NCBI RefSeq assembly: GCF_000956545.1
Contig: NZ_JYIT01000083.1
Coordinates: 149,727-213,726 of the forward strand
From: Microbacterium azadirachtae
GTDB lineage: Bacteria; Actinomycetota; Actinomycetes; Actinomycetales; Microbacteriaceae
Length of the DNA: 64,000 nucleotides
Direction: 5' to 3'
Part shown: piece by piece, positions 17,343 through 24,748 of the stretch
How the letters are laid out: the number at the start of each line of letters is the position of its first letter
Position numbering within the stretch: position 1 is the first letter of the stretch
The notes under the pieces: model-generated
Databases searched by the model: none
Told to the model about the DNA's origin: nothing
What the model saw: the letters and a program-made list of their open reading frames with translations, nothing else
Translations under genes and position numbers: made by a program

Positions 17343-18386
17343 TCAGCCGGCCCGCTGCGGATCGATGATGGTCATGCCGGCCACGGTCGCACGGTCGAAG
17401 CCGGGCAGGAGCGCGGCGGCCTCCTCGAGTCCGATCGTGCGCTCGATGAGCCGCTGCGGGGTGAGGAGCCCGTCGGCGATCATCGACATCATCGCGGGGT
17501 AGTCGGCGGCGGCCATCCCGTGGCTGCCGAGCAGGTCGAGCTCCCAGCCGATCACGCGGTCCATCGGCACGCGGGGATGCCCGTCGATCGGCGGCAGCAG
17601 CCCGATCTGCACGTGCCGGCCGCGGCGCCGGAGGCCCAGGATCGCGTCGGCGAGGGTCTGCTCGCTGCCGACGGCGTCGACCGAGACGTGGCTGCCGCCG
17701 TGGGTCAATGCGCGGACGGCGGCGGGGATGTCCCGCCCGTCGGCGAGGAGGGTGTGCTCGGCGCCGACCTCGCGGGCCACCGCGAGGGCCTCCGGATTGC
17801 GGTCCACGGCGATCACCCTGGCCCCGTGCGCCTGCGCGATCATCACGGCGCTGAGGCCCACGCCGCCCGCGCCGACGACGGTGACCCACTCGCCCTCGCG
17901 TACCCGGGCGCGCCCGGCGACGGCCCGGAAGGCGGTGGCGAAGCGACAGCCCAGGCTCGCCGCCGTCGCGAAGTCCACCTCGTCCGGGATCGCGACGAGA
18001 TTCACATCCGCGGCGTGCAGGGCGACGACCTCGGCGAACGAGCCCCAGTGCGTGAATCCGGGCTGCTGCTGGTCGGGGCAGACCTGGGCGTTGCCGGATC
18101 GGCACCACTCGCAGCGTCCGCAGCCGCACACGAACGGCACGGTCACGCGATCGCCCACGCGCCACCGGGTCACCTCGGGGCCGACGGCGGCGACGGTCCC
18201 CGCCAGCTCGTGCCCCGGCACGTGCGGGAACGCGATGTCGTCGTGCCCGGCCCAGGCGTGCCAGTCGCTCCGGCACAGACCCGTGGCCGCGACCCTGACC
18301 AGGACGCCGTCGGCGGGCAGCTCCGGCTCCGCCACCGATCGCACCTCGGGAACGGAACGGACCGCATCGAACACCACCGCGCGCAT
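17343..18386 (-). CDS. Zinc-dependent alcohol dehydrogenase (MDR family)
   Basis: 347 residues. Catalytic zinc ligands: Cys38 in GLCRSDWHAW and His59-Glu60 in GHELAG. Structural zinc cysteines: CGCGRCEWC and a further Cys at ~103. NAD(P)-binding Rossmann motif VVGAGGVGLSAV at ~170-180. It oxidises an alcohol or reduces an aldehyde; the substrate is not predictable. The ATG at 18386 has GAGAGGA eight bases upstream; the GTG at 18392 would place that SD too close. Upstream gap to the ammonium transporter contains GlnR-like elements. Confidence 0.9.
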   Translation of the reverse strand: MRAVVFDAVRSVPEVRSVAEPELPADGVLVRVAATGLCRSDWHAWAGHDDIAFPHVPGHELAGTVAAVGPEVTRWRVGDRVTVPFVCGCGRCEWCRSGNAQVCPDQQQPGFTHWGSFAEVVALHAADVNLVAIPDEVDFATAASLGCRFATAFRAVAGRARVREGEWVTVVGAGGVGLSAVMIAQAHGARVIAVDRNPEALAVAREVGAEHTLLADGRDIPAAVRALTHGGSHVSVDAVGSEQTLADAILGLRRRGRHVQIGLLPPIDGHPRVPMDRVIGWELDLLGSHGMAAADYPAMMSMIADGLLTPQRLIERTIGLEEAAALLPGFDRATVAGMTIIDPQRAG

Positions 18387-18466
18387 GACCACATCCTCTC
18401 AGGTCGCCGTGCCGCGGCGGCGGGGCGGGCGCGGGAGACGCACCGGAGGCGCCGGATCCGGATCCT

Positions 18467-18536
18467 GTAACGAGGTGTTCACGCGGCACGCCGATGCCGA
18501 AACGCCCCGGAAACACAGTGCGCGTCGAGGCGAAAC
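18467..18536 (+). promoter_or_regulatory. GlnR-like pentamer array upstream of the ammonium transporter
   Basis: GTAAC-6-TTCAC at 18467-18482, then GAAAC (18499), GAAAC (18510) and GAAAC (18532), the last three in an 11-base register with six-base spacers. The actinobacterial GlnR consensus is gTnAC-6-GaAAC repeated. Nitrogen-limitation control of this gene is therefore plausible; the array is imperfect. Confidence 0.4.
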
Positions 18537-18602
18537 GCGCCGGTGGGAGCCTTTCAGCACCCGACGCTGCAGGAGCGTTCTCACTGAGAGAGGAGCGGAC
18601 CC

Positions 18603-19871
18603 ATGGATCAGGGGAACACCGCCTTCGTTTTGATCTGTGCAGCCCTCGTGCTGCTCATGACGCCAGGTCTGGCGTTCTTCTACGGCGGCCTCGTCAAGGC
18701 CAAGAGCGTGATCAGCATGATGATGATGAGCTTCGGCGCGATCGGGCTCATCGGCGTGCTGTGGGTCGTCTTCGGCTACGCGATCGCCTTCCCGAGCGGC
18801 AAGGGCCTGATCGCCCCGTGGACCATCGACTGGTCCGCGATCGGCCTGAACAGCCTGCTCGAGGTGCCGAAGGGCGCCGCCTACCCGCCGCTCGCGTTCG
18901 TCGCGTTCCAGGCGACGTTCGCGATCATCACCGTCGCGCTCGTCTCCGGCGCGATCGCCGACCGCGCACGGTTCGGATCCTGGATGGTCTTCGCCGGCAT
19001 CTGGGCGACCGTCGTGTACTTCCCGGTCGCCAGCTGGGTGTTCAACTTCGGACTCAACAAGGACGGCAGCTACGCCTACGGCGGCTGGGTCACCAAGGGT
19101 CTGCAGGACATGCTCGGCGTGGGCGCGATCGACTTCGCGGGAGGAACAGCCGTGCACATCAACGCCGGAGCGGCAGGGCTCGCCCTCGCCCTGGTGCTCG
19201 GTCGTCGCATCGGCTTCCAGAAGGGCGCCGACGTGCCGCACAACCCGCCGTTCGTGCTGCTGGGCGCGGGCCTGCTGTGGTTCGGCTGGTTCGGCTTCAA
19301 CGCCGGCTCCGAGCTCGGCGCCGACGGCACCGCCGCCATCGCGTTCGTGAACACGCTGGCCGCCCCCGCGGCCGCCCTGCTCAGCTGGCTCGTGATGGAG
19401 AAGATCCGCAACGGCAAGCCCACGTCGGTCGGCGCCGCGTCCGGCGCGGTCGCCGGTCTGGTCGCGATCACCCCGGCCTGCGCCGCCCTCACCCCGATCT
19501 GGGCGGTCGTCCTCGGCCTCCTCGCCGGTGCGGTCTGCCAGCTCGCGATCGACCTGAAGTTCAAGCTCGGCTTCGACGACTCGCTCGACGTGGTCGGCAT
19601 CCACCTCATCGGCGGCATCATCGGAACGCTGTACCTCGGCTTCTTCGCCAACGGCACGGGCCTCATCTACAGCGGCAGCTTCGCGCAGCTCGCGGCCCAG
19701 GCGCTCGCCGCAGGAGCAGTGCTGGTCTACTCCTTCGTGCTCGCGCTCGTGATCGGCTTCGTGGTCCAGAAGACCATGGGCTTCCGGGTCAAGGACGAGG
19801 ACGAGATCGCCGGCCTCGACACCGTGGTCCACGGCGAAGAGGGCTATGTCCTCATCGGAGCGCGGGTCTGA
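18603..19871 (+). CDS. amt: Ammonium transporter (Amt/Mep/Rh)
   Basis: 422 residues and 11 expected transmembrane helices, beginning DQGNTAFVLICAALVLLMTP. The twin pore histidines are visible: His185 in DFAGGTAVHINAG and His334 in DVVGIHLIGGIIG. The N-terminal TPGLAFFYGGL and Asp177 are family hallmarks. The SD GAGAGGAG is six bases upstream. No glnK/glnD gene follows; an unrelated gene begins 4 bases after the stop, which is unusual for actinobacteria where amt-glnK-glnD is common. Confidence 0.95.
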   Translation: MDQGNTAFVLICAALVLLMTPGLAFFYGGLVKAKSVISMMMMSFGAIGLIGVLWVVFGYAIAFPSGKGLIAPWTIDWSAIGLNSLLEVPKGAAYPPLAFVAFQATFAIITVALVSGAIADRARFGSWMVFAGIWATVVYFPVASWVFNFGLNKDGSYAYGGWVTKGLQDMLGVGAIDFAGGTAVHINAGAAGLALALVLGRRIGFQKGADVPHNPPFVLLGAGLLWFGWFGFNAGSELGADGTAAIAFVNTLAAPAAALLSWLVMEKIRNGKPTSVGAASGAVAGLVAITPACAALTPIWAVVLGLLAGAVCQLAIDLKFKLGFDDSLDVVGIHLIGGIIGTLYLGFFANGTGLIYSGSFAQLAAQALAAGAVLVYSFVLALVIGFVVQKTMGFRVKDEDEIAGLDTVVHGEEGYVLIGARV

Positions 19872-19875
19872 TCCG

Positions 19876-20478
19876 ATGACGACGGCAACCTTCGTTCCGG
19901 GGCCGGCCCCGACCAGGCTCACACGCCTGCGGGACCTGCCCCGGCGAGGGCTCGTCGCCGGCGGCGGACACGTCCGCGAGATCTGCGGTCAGTGGGGGGC
20001 GGGCGGGGAGCTGCACTGGATGCTCCAGCTCGTCGAGCTGCGCGGCCCGGAGGGGGTGCTGCACCTCCCGCCGGACGCGGCGCACGTGCTCGCCGGCATC
20101 GGCGGGCCCCAGGTGGGCGTCGGGCCGGGGGCCGCGGTGGGTCTGCGCAAGGAGCGCGTGCTGCACTACGCGGGGGCCTTCCTCGAACTGCGCCGCCCGC
20201 AGCTGCGCGCGGCCGAGCTGAGCCGGGTGCTGGTGCTCTCCTCGGTGCCGGCCAGGGCGACGCCCTCCCTCGTCTTCTCCGACCTGCACGGCACGACCCC
20301 TCTGCCGGCCGACGTGCGTGCGGTCGTGGTGCGTTCGGGGAGAGTGAGCGCGGGCGGTAGCACGGCGACAGCAATGGAGGCGCTGGTGCTGCCGGACGCG
20401 ACTCGGAGCGACGGCGCGGTCGCTTCAGGACCCGGGGCCGTCGCTGACGACGCCCGGGTCCTCATGGTCGTCGGCTGA
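19876..20478 (+). CDS. Hypothetical protein in the amt operon
   Basis: 200 residues, starting 4 bases after the ammonium transporter stop, so almost certainly in the same transcript. Contains GLVAGGGHVREICGQWGAGG, ELHWMLQLVELRGPEGVLHL and a VRAVVVRSGRV strand, but I recognise no domain. No transmembrane helix or signal peptide is obvious. Ala/Gly/Val-rich C-terminus. Given its position where glnK usually sits, a nitrogen-linked role is possible but not shown. The ORF is open through a bidirectional terminator boundary at 20486, which supports the stop placement. Confidence is limited because an overlapping antisense ORF exists. Confidence 0.55.
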   Translation: MTTATFVPGPAPTRLTRLRDLPRRGLVAGGGHVREICGQWGAGGELHWMLQLVELRGPEGVLHLPPDAAHVLAGIGGPQVGVGPGAAVGLRKERVLHYAGAFLELRRPQLRAAELSRVLVLSSVPARATPSLVFSDLHGTTPLPADVRAVVVRSGRVSAGGSTATAMEALVLPDATRSDGAVASGPGAVADDARVLMVVG

Positions 20479-20485
20479 CGGCCGG

Positions 20486-20515
20486 GGGCGGATCCGAGAC
20501 CCGACGGATCCGCCC
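20486..20515. terminator. Bidirectional hairpin terminator
   Basis: GGGCGGATCCG, eight-base loop, CGGATCCGCCC: perfect 11-base arms in the 42-base gap between two converging genes. No poly-T, as is common in high-GC actinobacteria. Confidence 0.75.
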
Positions 20516-20520
20516 GGCTC

Positions 20521-21468
20521 TCAGCCCTGCAGCGCGGCGACGATCGCGAGGTGGTCGCTGCGGCCGGCCGCGGTGGTCTTGGCGGCGGCCGAGGCGAATC
20601 CGCGCTGGAAGACGTGGTCGATCCGCACCGCCGGGAACGACGCGGGCCAGGTGAACGACGGCGCGAGACCGCCGAACCGCACCTCGCCGAGCTCCCGGGA
20701 GACGGCGGCGAGAGCCGGATCCGTCGACACCGCGTTGAAGTCGCCCAGCGCGATCGTCCGAGGGGTGCGATCCTTCCGGATCCGCTCGCCCAGGGCGGAC
20801 AGCATGGCGTCGCGTGCACCCTGCGCGCCCGGCCGCAGCGACGCGGCGTGCACGACGTAGACGCTCACCGCGCCGCCGGGTGCGTCCACCTCGACGCGCA
20901 GCGCGCGCTTCCAGCCGAGGCCCAGGTCGAGCGCCTCCTCGTCCGCGATCGGGTACCGGCTCCACACGCCGACCGTGCCCACCCGGTAGGAGTGCGGGTA
21001 CGCGTCGGCGAGCTCGTCGGCGATCGCGGAGCCCGAGTCGCCGTCGAGCTCGGTGAAGGCGAGGATCGCGGCGCCGTCGGCGGCGAGGACACGCGCGGAC
21101 TCCGCGCCCGTGCCGGATCCGGCCTCGACGTTCTGCGTGGCGACGAGCAGACGGCCGTCCGCCGGGGCCGGGTCGCCCTGCCAGGGCACGGGCAGGAAGC
21201 CCCACAGCGCCACCGTCCAGGCGACCAGGGGCACCGCCGCGGTCCACGCCGTGCGCGGCCTCACCACCAGCGCGCCGATCACGAGCGGGACGAGGACGAA
21301 GCCCAGCCAGGGCAGCGTCACGGCGATCGCGGTGCCGAGCGGTCCTGGCGCCGCCCCCAGCAGCACCATCGCCGTCAGCAGCACGCTCGTCAGAAGCAGC
21401 GCGACGACCGCACCGCGGCGCGGCGTCGCGCGCCTCGTCCCGGTCGGTTCGCTCGTCGCCTGGGTCAT
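20521..21468 (-). CDS. Membrane-anchored endonuclease/exonuclease/phosphatase-family protein
   Basis: 315 residues. Three hydrophobic helices come first (~22-95), then an EEP domain (~108-315): ATQNVEAGSG, AFTELDG, VGVWSRYPI, ALGDFNAV and the final RSDHLAIVAAL catalytic Asp-His pair. The domain would face outside the membrane and cleave phosphodiester bonds of nucleic acid, phospholipid or similar; the substrate is unknown. The ATG at 21468 has GGAAGGATGG upstream. Divergent from the AAA ATPase gene at 21559. Confidence 0.85.
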   Translation of the reverse strand: MTQATSEPTGTRRATPRRGAVVALLLTSVLLTAMVLLGAAPGPLGTAIAVTLPWLGFVLVPLVIGALVVRPRTAWTAAVPLVAWTVALWGFLPVPWQGDPAPADGRLLVATQNVEAGSGTGAESARVLAADGAAILAFTELDGDSGSAIADELADAYPHSYRVGTVGVWSRYPIADEEALDLGLGWKRALRVEVDAPGGAVSVYVVHAASLRPGAQGARDAMLSALGERIRKDRTPRTIALGDFNAVSTDPALAAVSRELGEVRFGGLAPSFTWPASFPAVRIDHVFQRGFASAAAKTTAAGRSDHLAIVAALQG

Positions 21469-21558
21469 GCGTCCATCCTTCCGGCTCCGTTCTGGGCAAC
21501 GCCTGACGGTCGCGTGTCGGCGACGACCCGCAGAATGGATCCGAGTCCGAGGAGTGAG

Positions 21559-22311
21559 ATGGATCCGTTCTGGGAGCCGCGCAGCCGGCGCCGCCGGCAG
21601 CAGCCGGTCGTCGCGGTGCGTCCGGCGGACGACGCTCCGGCGCCCGGCGGAGAGTGGCCGGCGAGCATCCCGGCGGTGGCCCAGGTGCTGCGCGAGGGGA
21701 TCGACCTGGATCCCGGCATCACGTTCCTCGTGGGCGAGAACGGCAGCGGCAAGTCGACCATCGTCGAAGGGATCGCCGTGGCCTACGGGCTGTCCCCGGA
21801 GGGCGGCTCGCGTCAGGCCCGGCACAGCACGCGCGCGACCGAGTCTCCGCTGTCGGAGTGGCTGCGCATCCAGCGCGGCGTCGGGGCGAACCGGTGGGGC
21901 TTCTTCCTGCGGGCCGAGACGATGCACTCGTTCTACACCTATCTGGAGGACAACCCGTCGAAGGGACCGGAGCCGCGGTATCACGAGATGAGCCACGGCG
22001 AATCGTTCCTCGCGCTGCTCGAGACCCGCTTCGACGACCCGGGCTTCTACTGTCTCGACGAGCCCGAGGCGGCGCTGTCGTTCTCGTCGACCCTGAGCCT
22101 CATCGCGGTGCTGCGGAGGATCGCGGACGAGGGCGGCCAAGTGCTCTGCGCCACGCATTCGCCGGTGCTCGCCGCCCTTCCCGGCGCGACGATCCTCGAG
22201 GTCGGGGATTGGGGGCTGCGCCCGGTCGAGTGGCAGGATCTGGAGCTCGTCCAGCACTGGCGCGCGTTCCTCGACGCGCCCGCGCGGTACACCCGGCACC
22301 TGCTGGACTGA
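21559..22311 (+). CDS. AAA-family ATP-binding protein (ABC/SMC-like)
   Basis: 250 residues. Walker A GENGSGKST (59-67), signature-like MSHGES (~144-149), Walker B FYCLDEPEAALS (~163-174) and H-loop CATHSPVLAAL (~197-207). It is a stand-alone nucleotide-binding domain with no membrane partner gene next to it, resembling AAA_15/'DUF'-type ATPases found across bacteria. The ATG at 21559 has GAGGAG six bases upstream. Role unknown; possibly a DNA- or translation-associated ATPase. Codon use looks native. Confidence 0.85.
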   Translation: MDPFWEPRSRRRRQQPVVAVRPADDAPAPGGEWPASIPAVAQVLREGIDLDPGITFLVGENGSGKSTIVEGIAVAYGLSPEGGSRQARHSTRATESPLSEWLRIQRGVGANRWGFFLRAETMHSFYTYLEDNPSKGPEPRYHEMSHGESFLALLETRFDDPGFYCLDEPEAALSFSSTLSLIAVLRRIADEGGQVLCATHSPVLAALPGATILEVGDWGLRPVEWQDLELVQHWRAFLDAPARYTRHLLD

Positions 22312-22375
22312 GGCCTGCCGGCTCGCGTGGCGCCGGTGGGTGCCGTCGTCCGCCGGGGGTGACGCCAGCCCCGGC

Positions 22376-22456
22376 GACGATCTGCACATGATGCGACGAT
22401 CCGCACCCGCTCCGGCCGGATCCGTGTGCAGATCGTCACAGGGCGTGCAGATCGTC
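22376..22456. repeat. Four-part palindromic repeat, left copy
   Basis: Two GACGATCYGCAC units (22376, 22395) followed by two GTGCAGATCGTC units (22426, 22445). Spacings between unit starts are 19, 31 and 19 bases. The two halves are complementary, so the element can fold into a long hairpin. It lies in the 186-base gap after the AAA ATPase and before the sigma-factor stop. A second copy with the same geometry is at 24039-24120. Confidence 0.85.
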
Positions 22457-22497
22457 GCGGTCCGTCAGCGGCGTGCCGCGTGCCGCGGGCGGCGTGC

Positions 22498-23409
22498 TCA
22501 GAGCACGTGCGCGAGCTTGTCGGGATTGCACACCTGGCGGAGCCCGTGGATCAGGCCGTCGTCGCCGAACTCCAGCGTGAGCACGTCGGTGCGCCCCGAG
22601 TGGGTCAATGCGACCGCGGGCTCGCCGTTGACGTCGAGCAGCGCCACGCCGAACGGCAGGCCGGGGTCCGCCGTGGCCTTGCCCAGCACGCCGAGGAGGA
22701 ACCGGCGCACGTGATCGGCGCCGAAGATCGGGTTGCGTGCGGCGCGCACCCGACCGCCGCCGTCGCTCCAGAGGATGGCGTCGTCGGAGAGGAGTGCGAG
22801 CACCCCGGAGACGTCGCCGTGTTCGACGGCGGCGAGCAGTGCGCCGCGGGCGGCCGGATCCGCCGCCCGCGCACCGGGCTCGTCGGCGAGGCGCAGCCGC
22901 CGCTCGCCGCGAGAGAGGAGCTGCCTCACGGCGGCCGGCGTCTTCTCGAGGATCCGCCCGATCTCCACCGCGGACATCCCGAACGCGCGGTGCAGCACGA
23001 CGGCCGCCCGCGCCTCGGGCGTCAGCTGCTCCGCCATGTGCAGCAGCGCGAGCGAGAGCAACTCGCGATCGGCCACCGCATCCTCGGGCAGGCGCTCCGT
23101 GGCGACGGGTTCCGGCAGCCAGGGGCCGATGTACTCTTCGCGCACCGCGGCGAGCGCGCGCACGCGGTCGATCGAACGGCGCACGCACACCGTCGTCAGC
23201 CACGCCGGCCACGAGCGCACTCGAGCTTTCGACGGAGCGTCGGAGGATCCGCCGGCGTCCTCGGCGCGCTCCTGCTGCAGCGCCTCGATCGCGACCTCGG
23301 AGACCACGTCCTCCGCGTGGCCGTAGTCACCGAGCATGCGGTAGGCGATGCCGATGAGCCGCCCCCGCTCGGCCTGCCACGCGCGGGTCGCAGGCGAGAC
23401 GAGGGTCAT
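22498..23409 (-). CDS. ECF sigma factor, SigJ-like (ECF41) with SnoaL-like C-terminal domain
   Basis: 303 residues. Sigma region 2 (~1-80: RGRLIGIAYRMLGDYGHAEDVVSEV) is followed by region 4 (~115-170: ALLHMAEQLTPEARAAVVLH, AFGMSAVEIGRILEKTPAAV) and a SnoaL/NTF2-like domain (~180-303: GDVSGVLALLSDDAILWSDGGG, GEPAVALTHSG). This is the ECF41/SigJ layout, in which the NTF2-like tail controls activity and no separate anti-sigma factor is needed. The CMD gene upstream ends 27 bases before this ATG, as is typical of ECF41 loci. The targets probably include that gene. Confidence 0.92.
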   Translation of the reverse strand: MTLVSPATRAWQAERGRLIGIAYRMLGDYGHAEDVVSEVAIEALQQERAEDAGGSSDAPSKARVRSWPAWLTTVCVRRSIDRVRALAAVREEYIGPWLPEPVATERLPEDAVADRELLSLALLHMAEQLTPEARAAVVLHRAFGMSAVEIGRILEKTPAAVRQLLSRGERRLRLADEPGARAADPAARGALLAAVEHGDVSGVLALLSDDAILWSDGGGRVRAARNPIFGADHVRRFLLGVLGKATADPGLPFGVALLDVNGEPAVALTHSGRTDVLTLEFGDDGLIHGLRQVCNPDKLAHVL

Positions 23410-23436
23410 GGCTTCACGGTAGCGTCCCGGCACGGC

Positions 23437-23895
23437 TCAGGCGATCGGATGCTTGTCGTCGATCGGCGGCGTCATCTCGGTGGCGATGGCCACGCGGTTC
23501 CACACGTTGATCGTGCAGATCGCGAGCACGAGGGCCCCGAGCTCCCCGTCGTCGAAGTGCTGCGCGGCGGCGTTCCAGATCTCGTCGGTCACGGTCTCCG
23601 GACCGAGCCGGGTGACGGCGTCGGTCAGTGCGAGGGCGGCGAGCTCGCGCTCCTCGAAAAGCGCCTTGGCATGCTGCCAGGCCCCGACGGCATGCAGGGT
23701 GCGCTGCGGGATGCCGCGCTTCGCGCCCTCGGTCGCGTGCATGTCGACGCAGAAGCCGCATCCGTTCAGGATCGAGGCGCGCAGCTTGATCAGCTCGTAC
23801 AGCCTCGGCTCCACGCTCTTGCGGGAGTACGCCTCGAGTCCGAGCACCGCGGCGTAGCCCAGCTTGTTGGTGCGGCCCATGTCGATCCGGGTCAT
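23437..23895 (-). CDS. Carboxymuconolactone decarboxylase-family (AhpD-like) protein
   Basis: 152 residues. The redox motif is NGCGFCVDMH (Cys46-x-x-Cys49, His53), as in AhpD-like thiol peroxidase reductases. These proteins act with or in place of peroxiredoxins. SD AGGAGAGGAA precedes the ATG. Followed by the ECF41 sigma factor gene, a known pairing in actinobacteria; the sigma factor is expected to drive this gene. Both genes are enclosed by two copies of a palindromic repeat. Confidence 0.9.
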   Translation of the reverse strand: MTRIDMGRTNKLGYAAVLGLEAYSRKSVEPRLYELIKLRASILNGCGFCVDMHATEGAKRGIPQRTLHAVGAWQHAKALFEERELAALALTDAVTRLGPETVTDEIWNAAAQHFDDGELGALVLAICTINVWNRVAIATEMTPPIDDKHPIA

Positions 23896-24038
23896 CGTGA
23901 TTCCTCTCCTGGCCGTCTCCGCCGACGGATCTCGTCGGCGCTCGTGCGGCTCTCATCGGGATGTCGGATCCCGGCGCGGAAGTGTGACATGCGCTCCGAC
24001 CTCGCCGGATCCGGGTCGCGGTGGCCGGCGAGGGACGT

Positions 24039-24120
24039 CACGATCTGCACGCGGTCCGACGATCCGCACGCGCGTCGACGTGGATCCGCGTGCCGATCGT
24101 CGCGGCGTGTGCGGATCGTC
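24039..24120. repeat. Four-part palindromic repeat, right copy
   Basis: CACGATCTGCAC (24039), GACGATCCGCAC (24058), GTGCCGATCGTC (24090), GTGCGGATCGTC (24109). Spacings between starts are 19, 32 and 19 bases, matching the left copy at 22376. A fifth, degenerate unit (TACGATCTGCGT) is at 24167, just before the ogt start. It occupies the longest geneless gap in the window (23896-24179). Confidence 0.85.
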
Positions 24121-24179
24121 GCACTCGGGCGAGTCGGATCCGCTGCGTCGATGTCCGACGCCCTGCGTACGATCTGCGT

Positions 24180-24689
24180 GTGACCTTCTCTGGTTCGATC
24201 TCCACGCCCGTGGGCGTGCTCGAGGTGCACAGCGACGGCATCGCGATCCGCCGGGTCACGTGGCCGCGCCCGGGGCGGGCGCTTGCGGGGCGCGGCGCGT
24301 CCGATGCGGCGCGGGATCCGCTGCTCGCCGAGGCGCTGGAGCAGCTCGGCGCCTACTTCGCGGGGGAGCGCGCCGCCTTCGACCTGCCGTTCGACCTGGG
24401 GGCGCAGTCGGAAACCACGAGTGCGGTGCTGCACGCGCTGTACGACACGGTCCTGCAGGGAGAGACCGTCACCTACGGAGAGCTCGCCGAACGCAGCGGC
24501 ACGGCGGTGCCGGCCCGGGCGATCGGCTCGATCATGGGCGCCAACCCGATCCCGATCATCGTCCCGTGCCACCGTGTCGTCGCCAGTGACGGCCTCGGCG
24601 GCTACTCCGGGGGCACGCCCGGCGAGGGGCTGCGCACGAAGCGCTGGCTGCTCGAGCACGAGGGTGCTCTGCCGCCGGCGCTGTTCTGA
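24180..24689 (+). CDS. ogt: Methylated-DNA--protein-cysteine methyltransferase
   Basis: 169 residues. The active-site motif is PIIVPCHRVV (Cys130), flanked by GETVTYGELAERSG and SDGLGGYSGG, the usual helix-turn-helix and Asn-hinge regions. It removes methyl groups from O6-methylguanine by suicide transfer to Cys130. GTG start; no good SD, so it may be leaderless or translated weakly. The REP-like unit at 24167-24178 abuts the start. The next gene begins about 60 bases downstream. Confidence 0.92.
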   Translation: MTFSGSISTPVGVLEVHSDGIAIRRVTWPRPGRALAGRGASDAARDPLLAEALEQLGAYFAGERAAFDLPFDLGAQSETTSAVLHALYDTVLQGETVTYGELAERSGTAVPARAIGSIMGANPIPIIVPCHRVVASDGLGGYSGGTPGEGLRTKRWLLEHEGALPPALF

Positions 24690-24722
24690 AGCGGATCAGC
24701 CTGTGGACAACTTCCTCCGAGT

Positions 24723-24738
24723 TCGAAGATAAGTTCTA
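24723..24738 (+). promoter_or_regulatory. LexA (SOS)-box-like site
   Basis: TCGAAGATAAGTTCTA matches the actinobacterial/Gram-positive SOS consensus TCGAACnnnnGTTCGA with two differences. It ends 10 bases before the HNH gene start, within AT-rich DNA likely to be the promoter. Confidence 0.45.
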
Positions 24739-24748
24739 AACTGGAGGC

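Noticed and set aside
20521..22389. 622-codon frame extending the EEP protein upstream
   Set aside because: The extra residues overlap the AAA ATPase gene antisense; the SD-backed ATG at 21468 gives a normal protein.
22376..24120. Composite transposon around CMD/sigma genes
   Set aside because: No transposase, no target-site duplication and no change in codon use; the repeats are reported only as repeats.
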